This document shows, piece after piece, positions 26,601-35,863 of a stretch of 64,000 nucleotides of DNA; position 1 is the first letter of the stretch, and each line of letters starts with the position of its first letter. The DNA is taken from assembly GCA_902779705.1 (NCBI GenBank), contig CACZCR010000006.1:1-64000 (forward strand). The letters are read 5' to 3'. The translations under genes were made by a program, and so were the position numbers. The notes beneath the pieces are model-generated. The model saw nothing but the letters and a program-made list of their open reading frames with translations. It was not told where the DNA came from and made no database searches. The stretch is from an uncultured Bacteroidales bacterium. GTDB taxonomy: Bacteria > Bacteroidota > Bacteroidia > Bacteroidales > Paludibacteraceae.

Positions 26601-29600
26601 GGAGGCGGTGATGGCAACTGGTCTGCATATGTCAAGAAAGGAAAGTATTGCATCTGGGATAACAGCATTGCAAAGAACTGGGGCGTTTGTTTCCATCCTT
26701 ACCATGTGCTGAGTTTTGACGCCAATGGTGGTAGTGGAGCGCCGAGTGCCCAGAGTGTAGCCGCAGACGGTAACGAAGCTGCACGTACTATAGAAATCAC
26801 AAGTACAGTGCCGACAAGAACGGGATATACATTCCTTGGCTGGAATCCGGATGACGATAATGCAGATGCAGGAACGAAGGACGGTGACTATGATCCGGAA
26901 GATGAAGTTACGCTAAGTGCGGACGTGACATTATATGCTGTATGGGAAGCAAAGACTTATGATCTTACGCTGGATATAAATGGTGCATCAAGTGGTTCGG
27001 AGGCTGTGACGATGACCTATAATTCATCGAGTCATACATCTATTACCGCTCCGACCAAGGCGGGTTATACCTTTGAGGGCTGGTATGATAGCGAAAGCAA
27101 TAATAACGGCACGGGTAATTTAATCATGAACGCAAGCGGTGTGCTCCAAGCCAATGCCGGCTCCTACACCGGAGCAGAAGGTATCTGGATTTTGGATGAC
27201 GAGCCGACTCTTTATGCCAAATGGTCTTGTACGTCACCGACTTTTGACACGGACTTGAGCACGAGCACGGTGAATGTGAACCAGCATGCCTCCGCAAGCG
27301 CGTTAAGCGTTGTGGCTTCTGCCGGTGGCGGAACTGTCACGTATCAGTGGTACAGCAACACCGCTAACAGCACTACCACTCCGACACCGTCACCGATAAG
27401 CGGAGCAACGAGTGCAAGTTATACTCCTTCCACCGAAACGGCAGGAACGACATATTATTTCTGCGAGGCAAAGAACACCACCGGTGGTAACTGTACGACC
27501 AATTCGAGCATTACGCCGGTTACTGTGACGGCAACGTACAGAGTGAACTACAACGGTAACGGCAAAGACGGAGGTTCTGATGTCGCGTCTTCTGCGTGGG
27601 TGACTTCGGGAACGGATGTAACAACGGTAGCTAACACATGGACGAAGAGCGGTTATAAGTTCAAATGGTGGAACACGGATGATGAAGGCGACGGTGAAGA
27701 CTTCTATGTAGGCGAGAAAGTGACAATGGCTTCTGCGGATGTGACGCTTTATGCACAGTGGGAAGAAGTCGATGATGATGAGGAGTTCTGGTGCGGAAGT
27801 CCGAAAGTATGGCATGCTACGACGCACGATGTGACGGTTGGTGATATGAATATCAAGCCGCAGGACTATTCGAGCAATGACAATATGATTAACGATGATT
27901 TTACTGGAGGTAATAAAAAATATACTATTGTCAATGCCACGGAAAAACGCGCTGTCGTAATGGCTATTGGAGCGGACGATAAGTATGTGGAGATTCATTT
28001 TACAGATGGAAGTCCTATTAATGAATTGAAACTGGGTGTTACAACAAGTGCAACAACTGATCAGAATATTGTAGTTTGCTATTCTACTAAGGATGACTTC
28101 AGTACCGGCGAGTATGAGTTCGTAAAAGTGGGAAGTACGGATAATGTGGTAAGTGTCCCGGGGAATAACCAATCTACTAAGTCTGTAACAGACGTATCTC
28201 CTTCGACGGAGAATAAATACAAATATGTACGTATTTATCGTAAACTATCTAATGGAACAGATTACAATAGTACAGGATCTGCATTAGGTTCGTCTGATGC
28301 TAAGGCGCGCATCTATTCTATCAAGGCGAAGAAGGGAACGGAATCATATAGTATAACATATGATTGCGATGGTGCTGATAGCGGATGTCCTTTAGATGCG
28401 AATTACCAGACAGCATTGCCTAATCCGCTGCCGAGTGCTCCGTCAAAAAGCGGTTATTCCTTTGGCGGTTGGTACACGGATGAAGAATTTACAGAACTCG
28501 CTGAGGCTGGTGCAACATTGACTGCAGATGCAACTTTGTATGCGAAATGGTTAAAGTTGTATACTGTAACGAAAGGTTCACTCTCGAACGGCGACATTAC
28601 TATCTCGCCGACTTCTGCAATTAGTGGCGCGACGATATCAATAGCTGCTTCTGCGAACACAGGTTATAGTTTTACTAGTTGGACGATTACGAAGACTACG
28701 GGTGGAGATGACGTAACTTCCACTTTGTTGGGCGATAATAGCACAACGTCTTCGACTTCATTCACAATGCCTGCTTACGATGTGACGGTGGTGGCTACGT
28801 TTACGGTTAATCACCATACGCTAACTTGGGATTTCGATGGTGGTAGTACGAGTGCTACAGCCGGTACAAACTATACCGCAGGTGGTGATGTAAACTATGG
28901 TACAGACATTACTTATCCTGGCAATGCAACGATGAGCAAGACGGGTTATATTTTCAATAGCTGGTCAACGAGTGCTACAACAATGCCGGATAATGATTTG
29001 ACGATTACAGCTTCATGGACTAGGGATGTGAAGACGGCAAGTTGGGGAAAAGATTGGAGTGGTACGGCTATTCCGAATGCAACCACATCGACTGTAAATA
29101 GTGTTACTTTGAATGCTTGCAATTCTACAAAAGGTGCTTTGTGGGAAAAAGAGTCCTATACGATGGGTAATGGCGATTCAGTGACCATTAACTTGGCTTC
29201 AGGATATTATATATCCGCTGTATCTACTGCTGCGTTGTTCGATGAATATGGAGGAAATACGAATAAATTGTATATTCAATTTAACTCAGAATCCACGTAT
29301 TCAGATCCGAAGTACGATTTGGATGACCCGATTACGTTGGGTGATGATTGCTATGATTCATGGGGAACGTTAGGTTCGGCTACACCGGTAAGTGTTTCTC
29401 CGATTTCAGCCGGAGCTCAATCGGCTAAGATCTATTGTTCGGGTAATTCGGCCAGTGGTAACTACTTATATCGAATTATAGTAGAAATAACAGCATGGGA
29501 TTGTACTCCTTCTACAGTGACATTCGCGGCAGGTGGCGGAACCGGTGCTGTTCCTTTGGAAAGAGAAATTTGCGGTGATATCACTCTGCCGGGGCCTGGG

Positions 29601-32600
29601 TCTTTGAAGAAAAAAGGCAATACCTTTGCCGGCTGGAGTGATGGAGTGAATAATTATAACGAAGGCGATACTTACACCGTTGCAGGTGATGTTACATTGA
29701 CGGCATTATGGACTCCGTTTACGGTTCCTACAGCAACAGGTTTAGCAGTAGATGAAGACTTTGCTATTACATGGAACGTACCGGGCAAGTTGGATCTGAG
29801 CACAGCAAGTCTATCCAATAGTGATCCGGATTACTTCATTGTTTATCAAGAACCTGCTGGATCTAAATCTTACAATTCTTCTACGGAAGAACTAACAGTT
29901 ACTTATACTGTTGATAAAGAACATCAACCCGGCGTAGCTATTCCATTTACATTAGCTAATCTTGAGTTAATTACTTATGATTATAAGGGGCTTAGAGTAT
30001 TTCCTGCTGTTGTGAAATCAGATGGTTCCACCTTATATTGGGATTATGATAATATACCCACTTCAGACTCTTGGACAAGAGTTACGCAGACTCCGACGAC
30101 TATTTATCCTAATGCAGGCATACAAAATCCATTGCCGGCAGCAAAGGCTATTACTTTTAGTGGTAATCCTCTTGCGAACAAAACAAACGAGTCCTTCTAT
30201 ATTCGCAATGTATTCTACCATTGTACAGGAATGATAGATGTGGATCATGTGGTATTGATGCGTAAGGAAGGTTCGGCCGCTACCGATACAACAGAAGCGG
30301 GAACTGCCGTTCTACTGTACAGTGGAATAATGTCGCATTATACGGATGAGACAATAGAACCTGGTAAGACTTATTATTATACGATATTCTCCGTACATGC
30401 AGACGGAACGCTTTCTGCAGGAACGACACAGTCGGCGACCGTGCCGAAAGATGATTTGGACGTAACGGCGACAGCCGGTACGGCAAGTTTGATAACGCAA
30501 ACATCGGCAACGCTATCGTTTACGTTGAGTTCGACTACGGGTGTGGCAAGTGTGACTCTGAAGGTTTATGACTCTGAAGATGAACTCGTTGCAACGGTAG
30601 CTGGTGTAACGGCAGCTACTTCCGGTTCGGGCGAGATAACGGGCTTAGATGCAGGTACGACCTATTACTTTACCGTAACGCCAATAGGTGATGTAACTCA
30701 TAATGATGGTGCGGAAAGTACTAAGTCGAGTACGTTTACAACAGAGACTTGCACACCACATACGGTTTCGAAAGTTACGATGAGTGCATACAATAGTGGT
30801 TCGAAGAGTGGTTATAATAACGATGAGTATGCAGGAATGCCTAAGTACAATCTATCTTCTGTCTCTGGTGAAGGTTCAACGCATAAAGGTTATAAATTAG
30901 GTTCAGGAGGTCATTATATTTATGCACAATTAGGTAAGGGATCTTTCGAAGAGGGAGATGTTATAAAGGTGTATGTTTCCAAGCCGAATGATGCTTATAA
31001 GGTAGAGAAAGTAGCGCAAACTATTTTGGATTTGTATATTCACGATGGTAGTTCTACCCATACTTTACTGCACACGATAGAAGATGTGGATGCGGAAGGT
31101 GAATATACTTATACTCTGACAGCATCTGATATTACAACTATTGGTGCATATAAGTATATAGGTGTATATCGTCCGTCGAGCGACAGAACGCAGAATCCAT
31201 ATATCTACAGCGTTGAGATCGAAGGCTGCCGTTCATGGACTCCGTCTCACGATGTATCTACAGTTGTTTCCGGTAGCGTAGGCGGTACTGTTTCTGCAGC
31301 TGCAAGTTCGGTCATGGAAGGCGGAACGACTACTATTACTGCAACTCCTGCTACGGGTTATGAGGTTACCAACTGGGCTGTAAGTGGTACAGGTGCAAGT
31401 ATTGACCCGAGCGGCGCAAGCAATGAAACAGAGGCAACTTTGACCATGGGTACTGCTGATGCGACGGTGACGGTAACGTTCGGTTTGGCAGACTATAGTG
31501 TAACCTACAACGGCAATAGTCCAACCAGCGGCAGTGCACCGACGGATGGTAATACGTATAACTATAATGATGATGTAACGGTTCTCGGTGATAACTCAAT
31601 GAGCAAGACCGGATACACCTTCCGTGGTTGGACCGATGGAATAACGTTCTACAAGGCTGGTGAGAAGTTTAAGCTGCCTGCCGAGGATGTAACGCTGACG
31701 GCTGTATGGGAGAGTAATAGTGGAAGCGAAACTATTACTATCACTGACTTCGCAACGAGTAACACAAATTGTTCCGCAGGTGTTCCAGATGACAATGGAA
31801 AGTACTTCTACGGTTATAAGGGCTCTGTTAGCGCTGCAAATGCAGTTACCCTAACTTCTAACGATGGTAATGACTGCGGACAAAATAGCGGAGTTGAAAT
31901 GCGCTTGACATATAATAAGAAAATGCGTGTTTATGCAAACAATACTACTGATGCAGCGCCTCAAACATTCAAGGGAGTAACTGGTATATCCTTCAAGTGG
32001 ATGTTTATTGCATCTGGAAATAGTGGAAAAACAGAACTGACATCGTCATATACTGTTAAGGTGGGTTCTACTACTGTAGCCAATGCAGTTTCTATAACTG
32101 GAAAAACGAATGATGGATATGCTACAGTCAATTTAACCAGTTTGGCTAATTTGGATGGATATGTAGAAATACAGTTTGGTGGTTCTTCATCGTCATACAA
32201 TGTATATTTAGACGACATTGCCATTACATATGCTAGTCCGTATTTCGATGTTGACTTCGATGATATGACCGGTTTTACTGGCTCATCCACTTTGCCGAGT
32301 ACGATAACAGGTGTGCCGAGCGGAAATAAGATTCAGGAACCGGCAACGGAGCCTGAAGCAGCAGGTTATGACTTTGACGGTTGGTACACAGATGCTTCTT
32401 GTGAGAGTGCAGTAAACTGGAGCACGATGACCATTACGACCGATAAGACCATCTATGCGAAATGGACAGAAGCGGAATACAGTATTACATATAAGGATAA
32501 AGGCGATGAGACGTTTACAGGTGGAGGCTCGCTGCCGGATACGCACACTTATGGAACTATAACTCTGTTGGAGGATGCAACTAAGACCGGTTATCGTTTT

Positions 32601-34352
32601 GATGGTTGGTATGAGAATGCTGCTTGTACAGGTTATAGGAAATATAACCTTGGTGCAACATCTTATACAGACGATATCACCCTTTACGCGAAATGGACAC
32701 TTGTCGTAGATGATGATAATGAGAACTTCGAGGGTTATGATACTCCGTCCTCTTATAACGATGTATTGATTACCAACGGCGCTACGTTAACTATTTCGGA
32801 AGATAAGACAGTACAGGATATTACTGTTGAGACTGGTTCGACACTGAACATTGCGAAAGATGGTGAGTCTGGTATTACGTTTACTGTTAACAGCCTGTCG
32901 CTTGTCGGAGGTTGGGGACTTGTTGATGGTAAAAAGAAGTACGATATGCCGAGAGTATTTATTGATCAAGCATCAACGCTGACGAAGACGGGTGGTAGTA
33001 CGGTGAACCTGGATGTAGCACTCGACAACGACAACTATTATCCGATTGCCGTTCCGTTCCCGGTAGATGTATCGGCTGTGGATTATGCTGATCCGTACTT
33101 GGCAGGCTTCTCCAGATACGGTTTCTCAGGACAATATGCGATTAAGAAGTACAATGGTCAGCAACGTGCCGACCGTGGTGCTAACTACGCTAACTGGGAG
33201 ATTATGAATGATGGTGTTGATGTCGGGTATGGTTCAGGAACAGAAACGCTTGTCCCTGGTCGCGGATATATCGTAACGGCTTTGCCTGTTCCGGGTGAAG
33301 AATATGCCGTACTCCGCTTCCCGATGACGGTAGATAACAAGTGGACAACAGAAGGCGAGCAAGGTAGCATCACAGTAAAAGTAGAAGAAGAGGATGTTAC
33401 AACGACTAAGAATGTGGTTCGAGTAGAAGCTTATGTGAAGGAAAAAGGCGAGACTCCGAAGATGCATAAGGGTTGGAACTTGTTAGGTATTCCGTATATG
33501 TCGTGTTACCAAACAGGATCGGACATGTACGCAGGCGGAGGCGCTGCGGCTATTATGCAGGGTAAGTTCGACTTCTCGACCAATCAGTTTGATGATGAAG
33601 ACCCGATTCGCTATGTGAGTGTGCCGACGCATAACTTCTCAGAGTATCTGCAGTACAATATTGTGGATGAAGAAACGAAACTATTGCCTGGTTGGTGCTT
33701 CTTCGTACAAGTGGAGACGACCGGTGACTTGACCTATGTGGCTGCAAAAGAGACCGCTAGTGGATTGCTCTACGCACCGAAGCGCGAGCAGGAACATAAG
33801 CCGACCATTAAGACCGGAATCATCCTGAGTAGCGAAACAGCAAGCGATAAGACGACGTTCTTGATCTCTGATAAGTACAGCGCTGCAGAGTATGAGATCA
33901 ATGCCGACTTGGAGAAGATGTTTGGCGAGAACAGCTACACGCTGGCTACCTACAGTCTCTCTAACGAGACACGCTTGGCTTACAATGCGATGAGTCGTGC
34001 TGACGCTGCGAACGTTATACCTATTGGATATCGCGCACCTGCGGAAGGCGAATACACATTCGCTATCAACCCGCGCTATGCTGAGAGCGGTGACTTCGAG
34101 CGTATCGATCTGATTGACTACGAGACCGGATTTGTAACCAATCTGCTCCAGTCGAGCTACACGTTCACGTCTGATCGTACACAAAGCGACAGCCGCTTTG
34201 CACTGAATGTTGTGCCGCAGAAAGAGACGCCAACGGGCTTGGAGAATGATGCTAATGATGCGAATGGTGTACGTAAGGTGATAATCGACAACAAGTTATA
34301 TATCATCCTTAACGGTAAGATGTATGACGCCAAGGGCGTGATGGTTAAATAA
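23676..34352 (+). CDS. Giant (3558 aa) Listeria-Bacteroides-repeat surface protein
   Basis: A secretion signal lies at about 33-60 (MSYLRRTLMLLFAVLVMSI), after an unusual 32-residue extension; a start at 23772 is an alternative. The body has about 14 Listeria-Bacteroides (List_Bact_rpt/InlB B-type) units with the pattern GY-x-F-x-GW ... LYAKW. Interspersed are FnIII-like segments (SVSWTAG..YYWWVRAKC; TYYFTVTPIGD), an Ig-like stretch (VTYQWYSN) and beta-rich carbohydrate-binding-like stretches. A beta-strand-rich region and the tail KVIIDNKLYIILNGKMYDAK resemble type IX secretion cargo ends. The probable role is adhesion on the cell surface. No Bacteroidota promoter is seen in the 60 bp before it, so it may be read from the cassette upstream. 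Confidence 0.85.
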   Translation: MKNFLQVNPLFWTVGSPNQTDETQTRENRVGLMSYLRRTLMLLFAVLVMSIANSGMAWGADFDAATMATTSGSTPSDHIVVKSAYSATGSGNVCNTSQTVISIGSSANANWDTNFIEVKADGAGYTIDSPISITASANKKDGSTNSIVAVFWTGDAGASFASMTTFVIPNKNVTGDACGPVDVAVPSGTKTIRIYRQIKYSGTSFDSQGSAVGFGSGVYVKNISATASGGASSTKYTLSYDANGKDGGGEAPTDASSPYASGSNVTVLGNTNSMTKTGYSFGGWNTAANGSGTSYAAGGTISSIAANTTLYAKWTQDITLDREGASTGSTSVTATYNCATLPSITNPTKEGYAFKGWYTGDDGTGTLVINTSGELQANVSGYTGAGGIWTSSSAQTLYAKWEQFALPATLDKSNVSAVSDDTYWSTDNTYYDYGSEDAANTSRYQDWVVYVMPCTYEVSVVMNYSGGVTGTQWGLQLLDAEETVVASYNSIQLWSTTSTTYAAKWDLSDVAEGTYTLRVKNIFDHARPKLKSLTLSATTYTVTYDAEGGSCGKASEKICGGESVTLPEPTRSGYSFDGWYNSSDVKIGDADDSYEPSDDITLYAKWTFICSEPTSLTNGMVTMTSQAVSWTAGDSETEWDVYYSTSSGTPAADQTPTYSPTSASYTFTGLTKGTTYYWWVRAKCSETSKSDWVAGTSFTTNYCDVFSFHNGTDESSDWTIDCFEKVGDTHEWQITNFVIPDKPNYYVGKYGYFYDKDLNNEEAKSYMGSWEYMYFAGSQGDGAGTRPRTGEAEGAVGTVRIYDNSTWDNLQVAFIPNGFKLKIGSTEYPFAFESGQEYRSGIVEYGSSNARDNVSVGIVDASGDYVATANSQGMQHIFLNTGGSSLWSTGGVTNFGIYDVTNSSWACLMTLVPGESYLYEGWVPSNCTTLSIHRLASSSLKWKAKDGDATNTNVYNSTNDLVLQSEKNLWTVTGWGGGDGNWSAYVKKGKYCIWDNSIAKNWGVCFHPYHVLSFDANGGSGAPSAQSVAADGNEAARTIEITSTVPTRTGYTFLGWNPDDDNADAGTKDGDYDPEDEVTLSADVTLYAVWEAKTYDLTLDINGASSGSEAVTMTYNSSSHTSITAPTKAGYTFEGWYDSESNNNGTGNLIMNASGVLQANAGSYTGAEGIWILDDEPTLYAKWSCTSPTFDTDLSTSTVNVNQHASASALSVVASAGGGTVTYQWYSNTANSTTTPTPSPISGATSASYTPSTETAGTTYYFCEAKNTTGGNCTTNSSITPVTVTATYRVNYNGNGKDGGSDVASSAWVTSGTDVTTVANTWTKSGYKFKWWNTDDEGDGEDFYVGEKVTMASADVTLYAQWEEVDDDEEFWCGSPKVWHATTHDVTVGDMNIKPQDYSSNDNMINDDFTGGNKKYTIVNATEKRAVVMAIGADDKYVEIHFTDGSPINELKLGVTTSATTDQNIVVCYSTKDDFSTGEYEFVKVGSTDNVVSVPGNNQSTKSVTDVSPSTENKYKYVRIYRKLSNGTDYNSTGSALGSSDAKARIYSIKAKKGTESYSITYDCDGADSGCPLDANYQTALPNPLPSAPSKSGYSFGGWYTDEEFTELAEAGATLTADATLYAKWLKLYTVTKGSLSNGDITISPTSAISGATISIAASANTGYSFTSWTITKTTGGDDVTSTLLGDNSTTSSTSFTMPAYDVTVVATFTVNHHTLTWDFDGGSTSATAGTNYTAGGDVNYGTDITYPGNATMSKTGYIFNSWSTSATTMPDNDLTITASWTRDVKTASWGKDWSGTAIPNATTSTVNSVTLNACNSTKGALWEKESYTMGNGDSVTINLASGYYISAVSTAALFDEYGGNTNKLYIQFNSESTYSDPKYDLDDPITLGDDCYDSWGTLGSATPVSVSPISAGAQSAKIYCSGNSASGNYLYRIIVEITAWDCTPSTVTFAAGGGTGAVPLEREICGDITLPGPGSLKKKGNTFAGWSDGVNNYNEGDTYTVAGDVTLTALWTPFTVPTATGLAVDEDFAITWNVPGKLDLSTASLSNSDPDYFIVYQEPAGSKSYNSSTEELTVTYTVDKEHQPGVAIPFTLANLELITYDYKGLRVFPAVVKSDGSTLYWDYDNIPTSDSWTRVTQTPTTIYPNAGIQNPLPAAKAITFSGNPLANKTNESFYIRNVFYHCTGMIDVDHVVLMRKEGSAATDTTEAGTAVLLYSGIMSHYTDETIEPGKTYYYTIFSVHADGTLSAGTTQSATVPKDDLDVTATAGTASLITQTSATLSFTLSSTTGVASVTLKVYDSEDELVATVAGVTAATSGSGEITGLDAGTTYYFTVTPIGDVTHNDGAESTKSSTFTTETCTPHTVSKVTMSAYNSGSKSGYNNDEYAGMPKYNLSSVSGEGSTHKGYKLGSGGHYIYAQLGKGSFEEGDVIKVYVSKPNDAYKVEKVAQTILDLYIHDGSSTHTLLHTIEDVDAEGEYTYTLTASDITTIGAYKYIGVYRPSSDRTQNPYIYSVEIEGCRSWTPSHDVSTVVSGSVGGTVSAAASSVMEGGTTTITATPATGYEVTNWAVSGTGASIDPSGASNETEATLTMGTADATVTVTFGLADYSVTYNGNSPTSGSAPTDGNTYNYNDDVTVLGDNSMSKTGYTFRGWTDGITFYKAGEKFKLPAEDVTLTAVWESNSGSETITITDFATSNTNCSAGVPDDNGKYFYGYKGSVSAANAVTLTSNDGNDCGQNSGVEMRLTYNKKMRVYANNTTDAAPQTFKGVTGISFKWMFIASGNSGKTELTSSYTVKVGSTTVANAVSITGKTNDGYATVNLTSLANLDGYVEIQFGGSSSSYNVYLDDIAITYASPYFDVDFDDMTGFTGSSTLPSTITGVPSGNKIQEPATEPEAAGYDFDGWYTDASCESAVNWSTMTITTDKTIYAKWTEAEYSITYKDKGDETFTGGGSLPDTHTYGTITLLEDATKTGYRFDGWYENAACTGYRKYNLGATSYTDDITLYAKWTLVVDDDNENFEGYDTPSSYNDVLITNGATLTISEDKTVQDITVETGSTLNIAKDGESGITFTVNSLSLVGGWGLVDGKKKYDMPRVFIDQASTLTKTGGSTVNLDVALDNDNYYPIAVPFPVDVSAVDYADPYLAGFSRYGFSGQYAIKKYNGQQRADRGANYANWEIMNDGVDVGYGSGTETLVPGRGYIVTALPVPGEEYAVLRFPMTVDNKWTTEGEQGSITVKVEEEDVTTTKNVVRVEAYVKEKGETPKMHKGWNLLGIPYMSCYQTGSDMYAGGGAAAIMQGKFDFSTNQFDDEDPIRYVSVPTHNFSEYLQYNIVDEETKLLPGWCFFVQVETTGDLTYVAAKETASGLLYAPKREQEHKPTIKTGIILSSETASDKTTFLISDKYSAAEYEINADLEKMFGENSYTLATYSLSNETRLAYNAMSRADAANVIPIGYRAPAEGEYTFAINPRYAESGDFERIDLIDYETGFVTNLLQSSYTFTSDRTQSDSRFALNVVPQKETPTGLENDANDANGVRKVIIDNKLYIILNGKMYDAKGVMVK

Positions 34353-34406
34353 TTGTTTAAAAAGAGTGAAAGAATGAATGACTTAACGAAAGAAAGGATC
34401 AACACT

Positions 34407-34817
34407 ATGAAAGCAATTATCAAAACCAATATAGCATTTGTATGGGTTATGGGACTGTTGCTGTGGTTGGCACTGCCGATCATGGCGCAGCCGCAGACCT
34501 TCAACGGCGCTACTACTCCGCAGGCTACGTTCCAATCCACCAACACCATGATGGGGTCGGGTAGCCGCTATGCGTCCCAGCCCAGACTCAGCACTAATGG
34601 ACAGGCTGTCTATTCGTCGATGAGTAGTACTACCAGCGGTCCAAGAAAGGCCAAGATGGATGATCCGGATCCCTCGAACCCATGGGGAGGCTCAACGATT
34701 GTTGACCATAATACCAGCGAGGCCGGTACACCTATTGGCGATGCGGTGTTGCCGTTGACGCTGATGTGCTTGCTGGGTGTGGGAGTGGTATATCTCCGCC
34801 GCCGCCGCGCCTCATGA
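34407..34817 (+). CDS. Small secreted protein with PIGD/transmembrane/Arg C-terminal tail
   Basis: The 136-residue protein has a signal peptide ending in IMAQ, a Ser/Thr/Gln-rich middle, and a C-terminus of PIGDAVLPL, a hydrophobic helix and RRRR. This three-part tail (short motif, transmembrane helix, basic cluster) is the layout of protein-sorting signals such as PID-CTERM of Bacteroidota and PEP-CTERM elsewhere; no exosortase is in this window. The ATG at 34407 is chosen because it opens directly into the signal peptide; in-frame ATGs occur upstream. It follows the giant gene by 54 bp with a word-repeat stretch between. Confidence 0.65.
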   Translation: MKAIIKTNIAFVWVMGLLLWLALPIMAQPQTFNGATTPQATFQSTNTMMGSGSRYASQPRLSTNGQAVYSSMSSTTSGPRKAKMDDPDPSNPWGGSTIVDHNTSEAGTPIGDAVLPLTLMCLLGVGVVYLRRRRAS

Positions 34818-34851
34818 GGGGTTACGGGTTACCGGGTGACCGGATTACAGG

Positions 34852-34886
34852 AATAGCCTGCAGGAATTGCCCTGCAGGCTATTTTT
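34852..34886 (+). terminator. Rho-independent terminator after the giant-protein pair
   Basis: A 13-bp stem (AATAGCCTGCAGG with CCTGCAGGCTATT) with a 6-nt loop, followed by a T-rich run. Confidence 0.85.
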
Positions 34887-34925
34887 GTGTGCTATTTGCA
34901 CGTTAGTGCGAATGTACTACAAATC

Positions 34926-35026
34926 TTTAGTTCTTCTTTAGTTCTTCTTTAGTTCTTCTTTAGTTGTTCTTTAGTTCTTATTTAGTTCTTCATATACTCT
35001 TAGCATACTCTTAGCACACTCTTAAA
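34926..35026. repeat. Two adjoining 11-bp-period tandem repeats
   Basis: Six units of TTTAGTTCTTC (34926-34991, one or two mismatches in units 4 and 5), then three units of ATACTCTTAGC (34994-35026, last degenerate). Both have an 11-bp period. Confidence 0.9.
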
Positions 35027-35072
35027 TTATGAGCGAACGGATTTGATTTGATATTGTTTTTTCGGTTTATGT

Positions 35073-35192
35073 CTTTTGAATGCTTTTACTCCTTAGAGTG
35101 TGGAATTGGACGATAAAAGCATCTGGGAGTTTACTCACAAGTGGTTTTAGCAGCCAATTACATAGAGAGCGAAGCTCAGAAGCATTCAAAAG
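35073..35192. repeat. 13-bp inverted repeat enclosing a 94-bp segment
   Basis: CTTTTGAATGCTT (35073-35085) and AAGCATTCAAAAG (35180-35192) are exact reverse complements. A second inner pair, AATTGG/CCAATT, is nested inside. It could be a small MITE-like element or a structured RNA. No promoter lies between. Confidence 0.65.
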
Positions 35193-35293
35193 GGTTTTGT
35201 TGGTTTTTGTTTATTTTTAATGGGACATTACTGGTTCTATATACAAAAAACGCACCTTTTTTCCGCTAAAAATGTAAACTTTATCGTAAAAAA

Positions 35294-35325
35294 TTTGCAT
35301 ATTTGATTATTTTGTCGTAACTTTG
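35294..35325 (+). promoter_or_regulatory. Promoter of the cdd-lptF-ribAB operon
   Basis: TTTG at 35294-35297 and TAACTTTG at 35318-35325, 20 bp apart, about 45 bp before the cdd start. Confidence 0.75.
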
Positions 35326-35371
35326 TGCCCGTAATTTGGAATACTATGCCACTTAAGAAACATACCATATA

Positions 35372-35854
35372 ATGAAAACGTACGACATTAAGATTCCTGT
35401 GACCGTGTGCACATGGGAAGAAATGAGCAAAGAACAACAAGCTATCGTAGCCAAAGCCAAAGAGCAGACTGCACACTCCTACTGCCCGTATTCGGGCTTC
35501 CACGTAGGCGCTGCCGTTGAACTCAAGGACGGTACGGTCGTGCTGGGCTGTAACCAAGAGAACGCTGCCTATCCATCCGGCCTATGCGCCGAGCGTGTGG
35601 CGCTGTTCGCTGCCGGTGCTCAACACCCCGAACAACCCGTGATGCGTCTGGCGATCGCTTGCTACACCGACGGACACTTCACCGCTGAACCCGGCTCGCC
35701 TTGCGGTGCTTGCCGACAAGTGATGATAGAAACCGAAGATCGATACAAACAGCCGATGGAGGTCATCCTCTACGGCGACAACGAATCGTATATATTCCGC
35801 TCCGCTGCCGACCTGCTACCGCTGATCTTTGTAGGCGACAACCTGAACGGATAA
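35372..35854 (+). CDS. cdd: Cytidine deaminase
   Basis: It hydrolyses cytidine or deoxycytidine to uridine and ammonia in pyrimidine salvage. The 160-residue length is normal. The zinc site is visible as C72-A-E74 (with the proton-shuttle Glu) and C111/C114 in PCGACRQ; YCPYSGFHVGAAV and GCNQENAAYPSGLCAER are family segments. It is the first gene of the operon, 9 bp before lptF. Confidence 0.95.
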   Translation: MKTYDIKIPVTVCTWEEMSKEQQAIVAKAKEQTAHSYCPYSGFHVGAAVELKDGTVVLGCNQENAAYPSGLCAERVALFAAGAQHPEQPVMRLAIACYTDGHFTAEPGSPCGACRQVMIETEDRYKQPMEVILYGDNESYIFRSAADLLPLIFVGDNLNG

Positions 35855-35863
35855 CACCTGCCG

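Larger units (their letters stand above)
34818..35371. other. Repeat-rich intergenic region before cdd
   Basis: It contains the terminator, an 11-bp-period tandem repeat, a 13-bp inverted-repeat element and the cdd promoter (all listed). No coding region is visible. Confidence 0.7.

Noticed and set aside
27390..28172. A 260-codon frame on the minus strand inside the giant adhesin gene
   Set aside because: It is a shadow of the repeat-rich coding sequence on the plus strand, with no start context or known motif.
34926..35026. CRISPR array
   Set aside because: Units are 11 bp and directly adjoining with no spacers; no cas gene is nearby.
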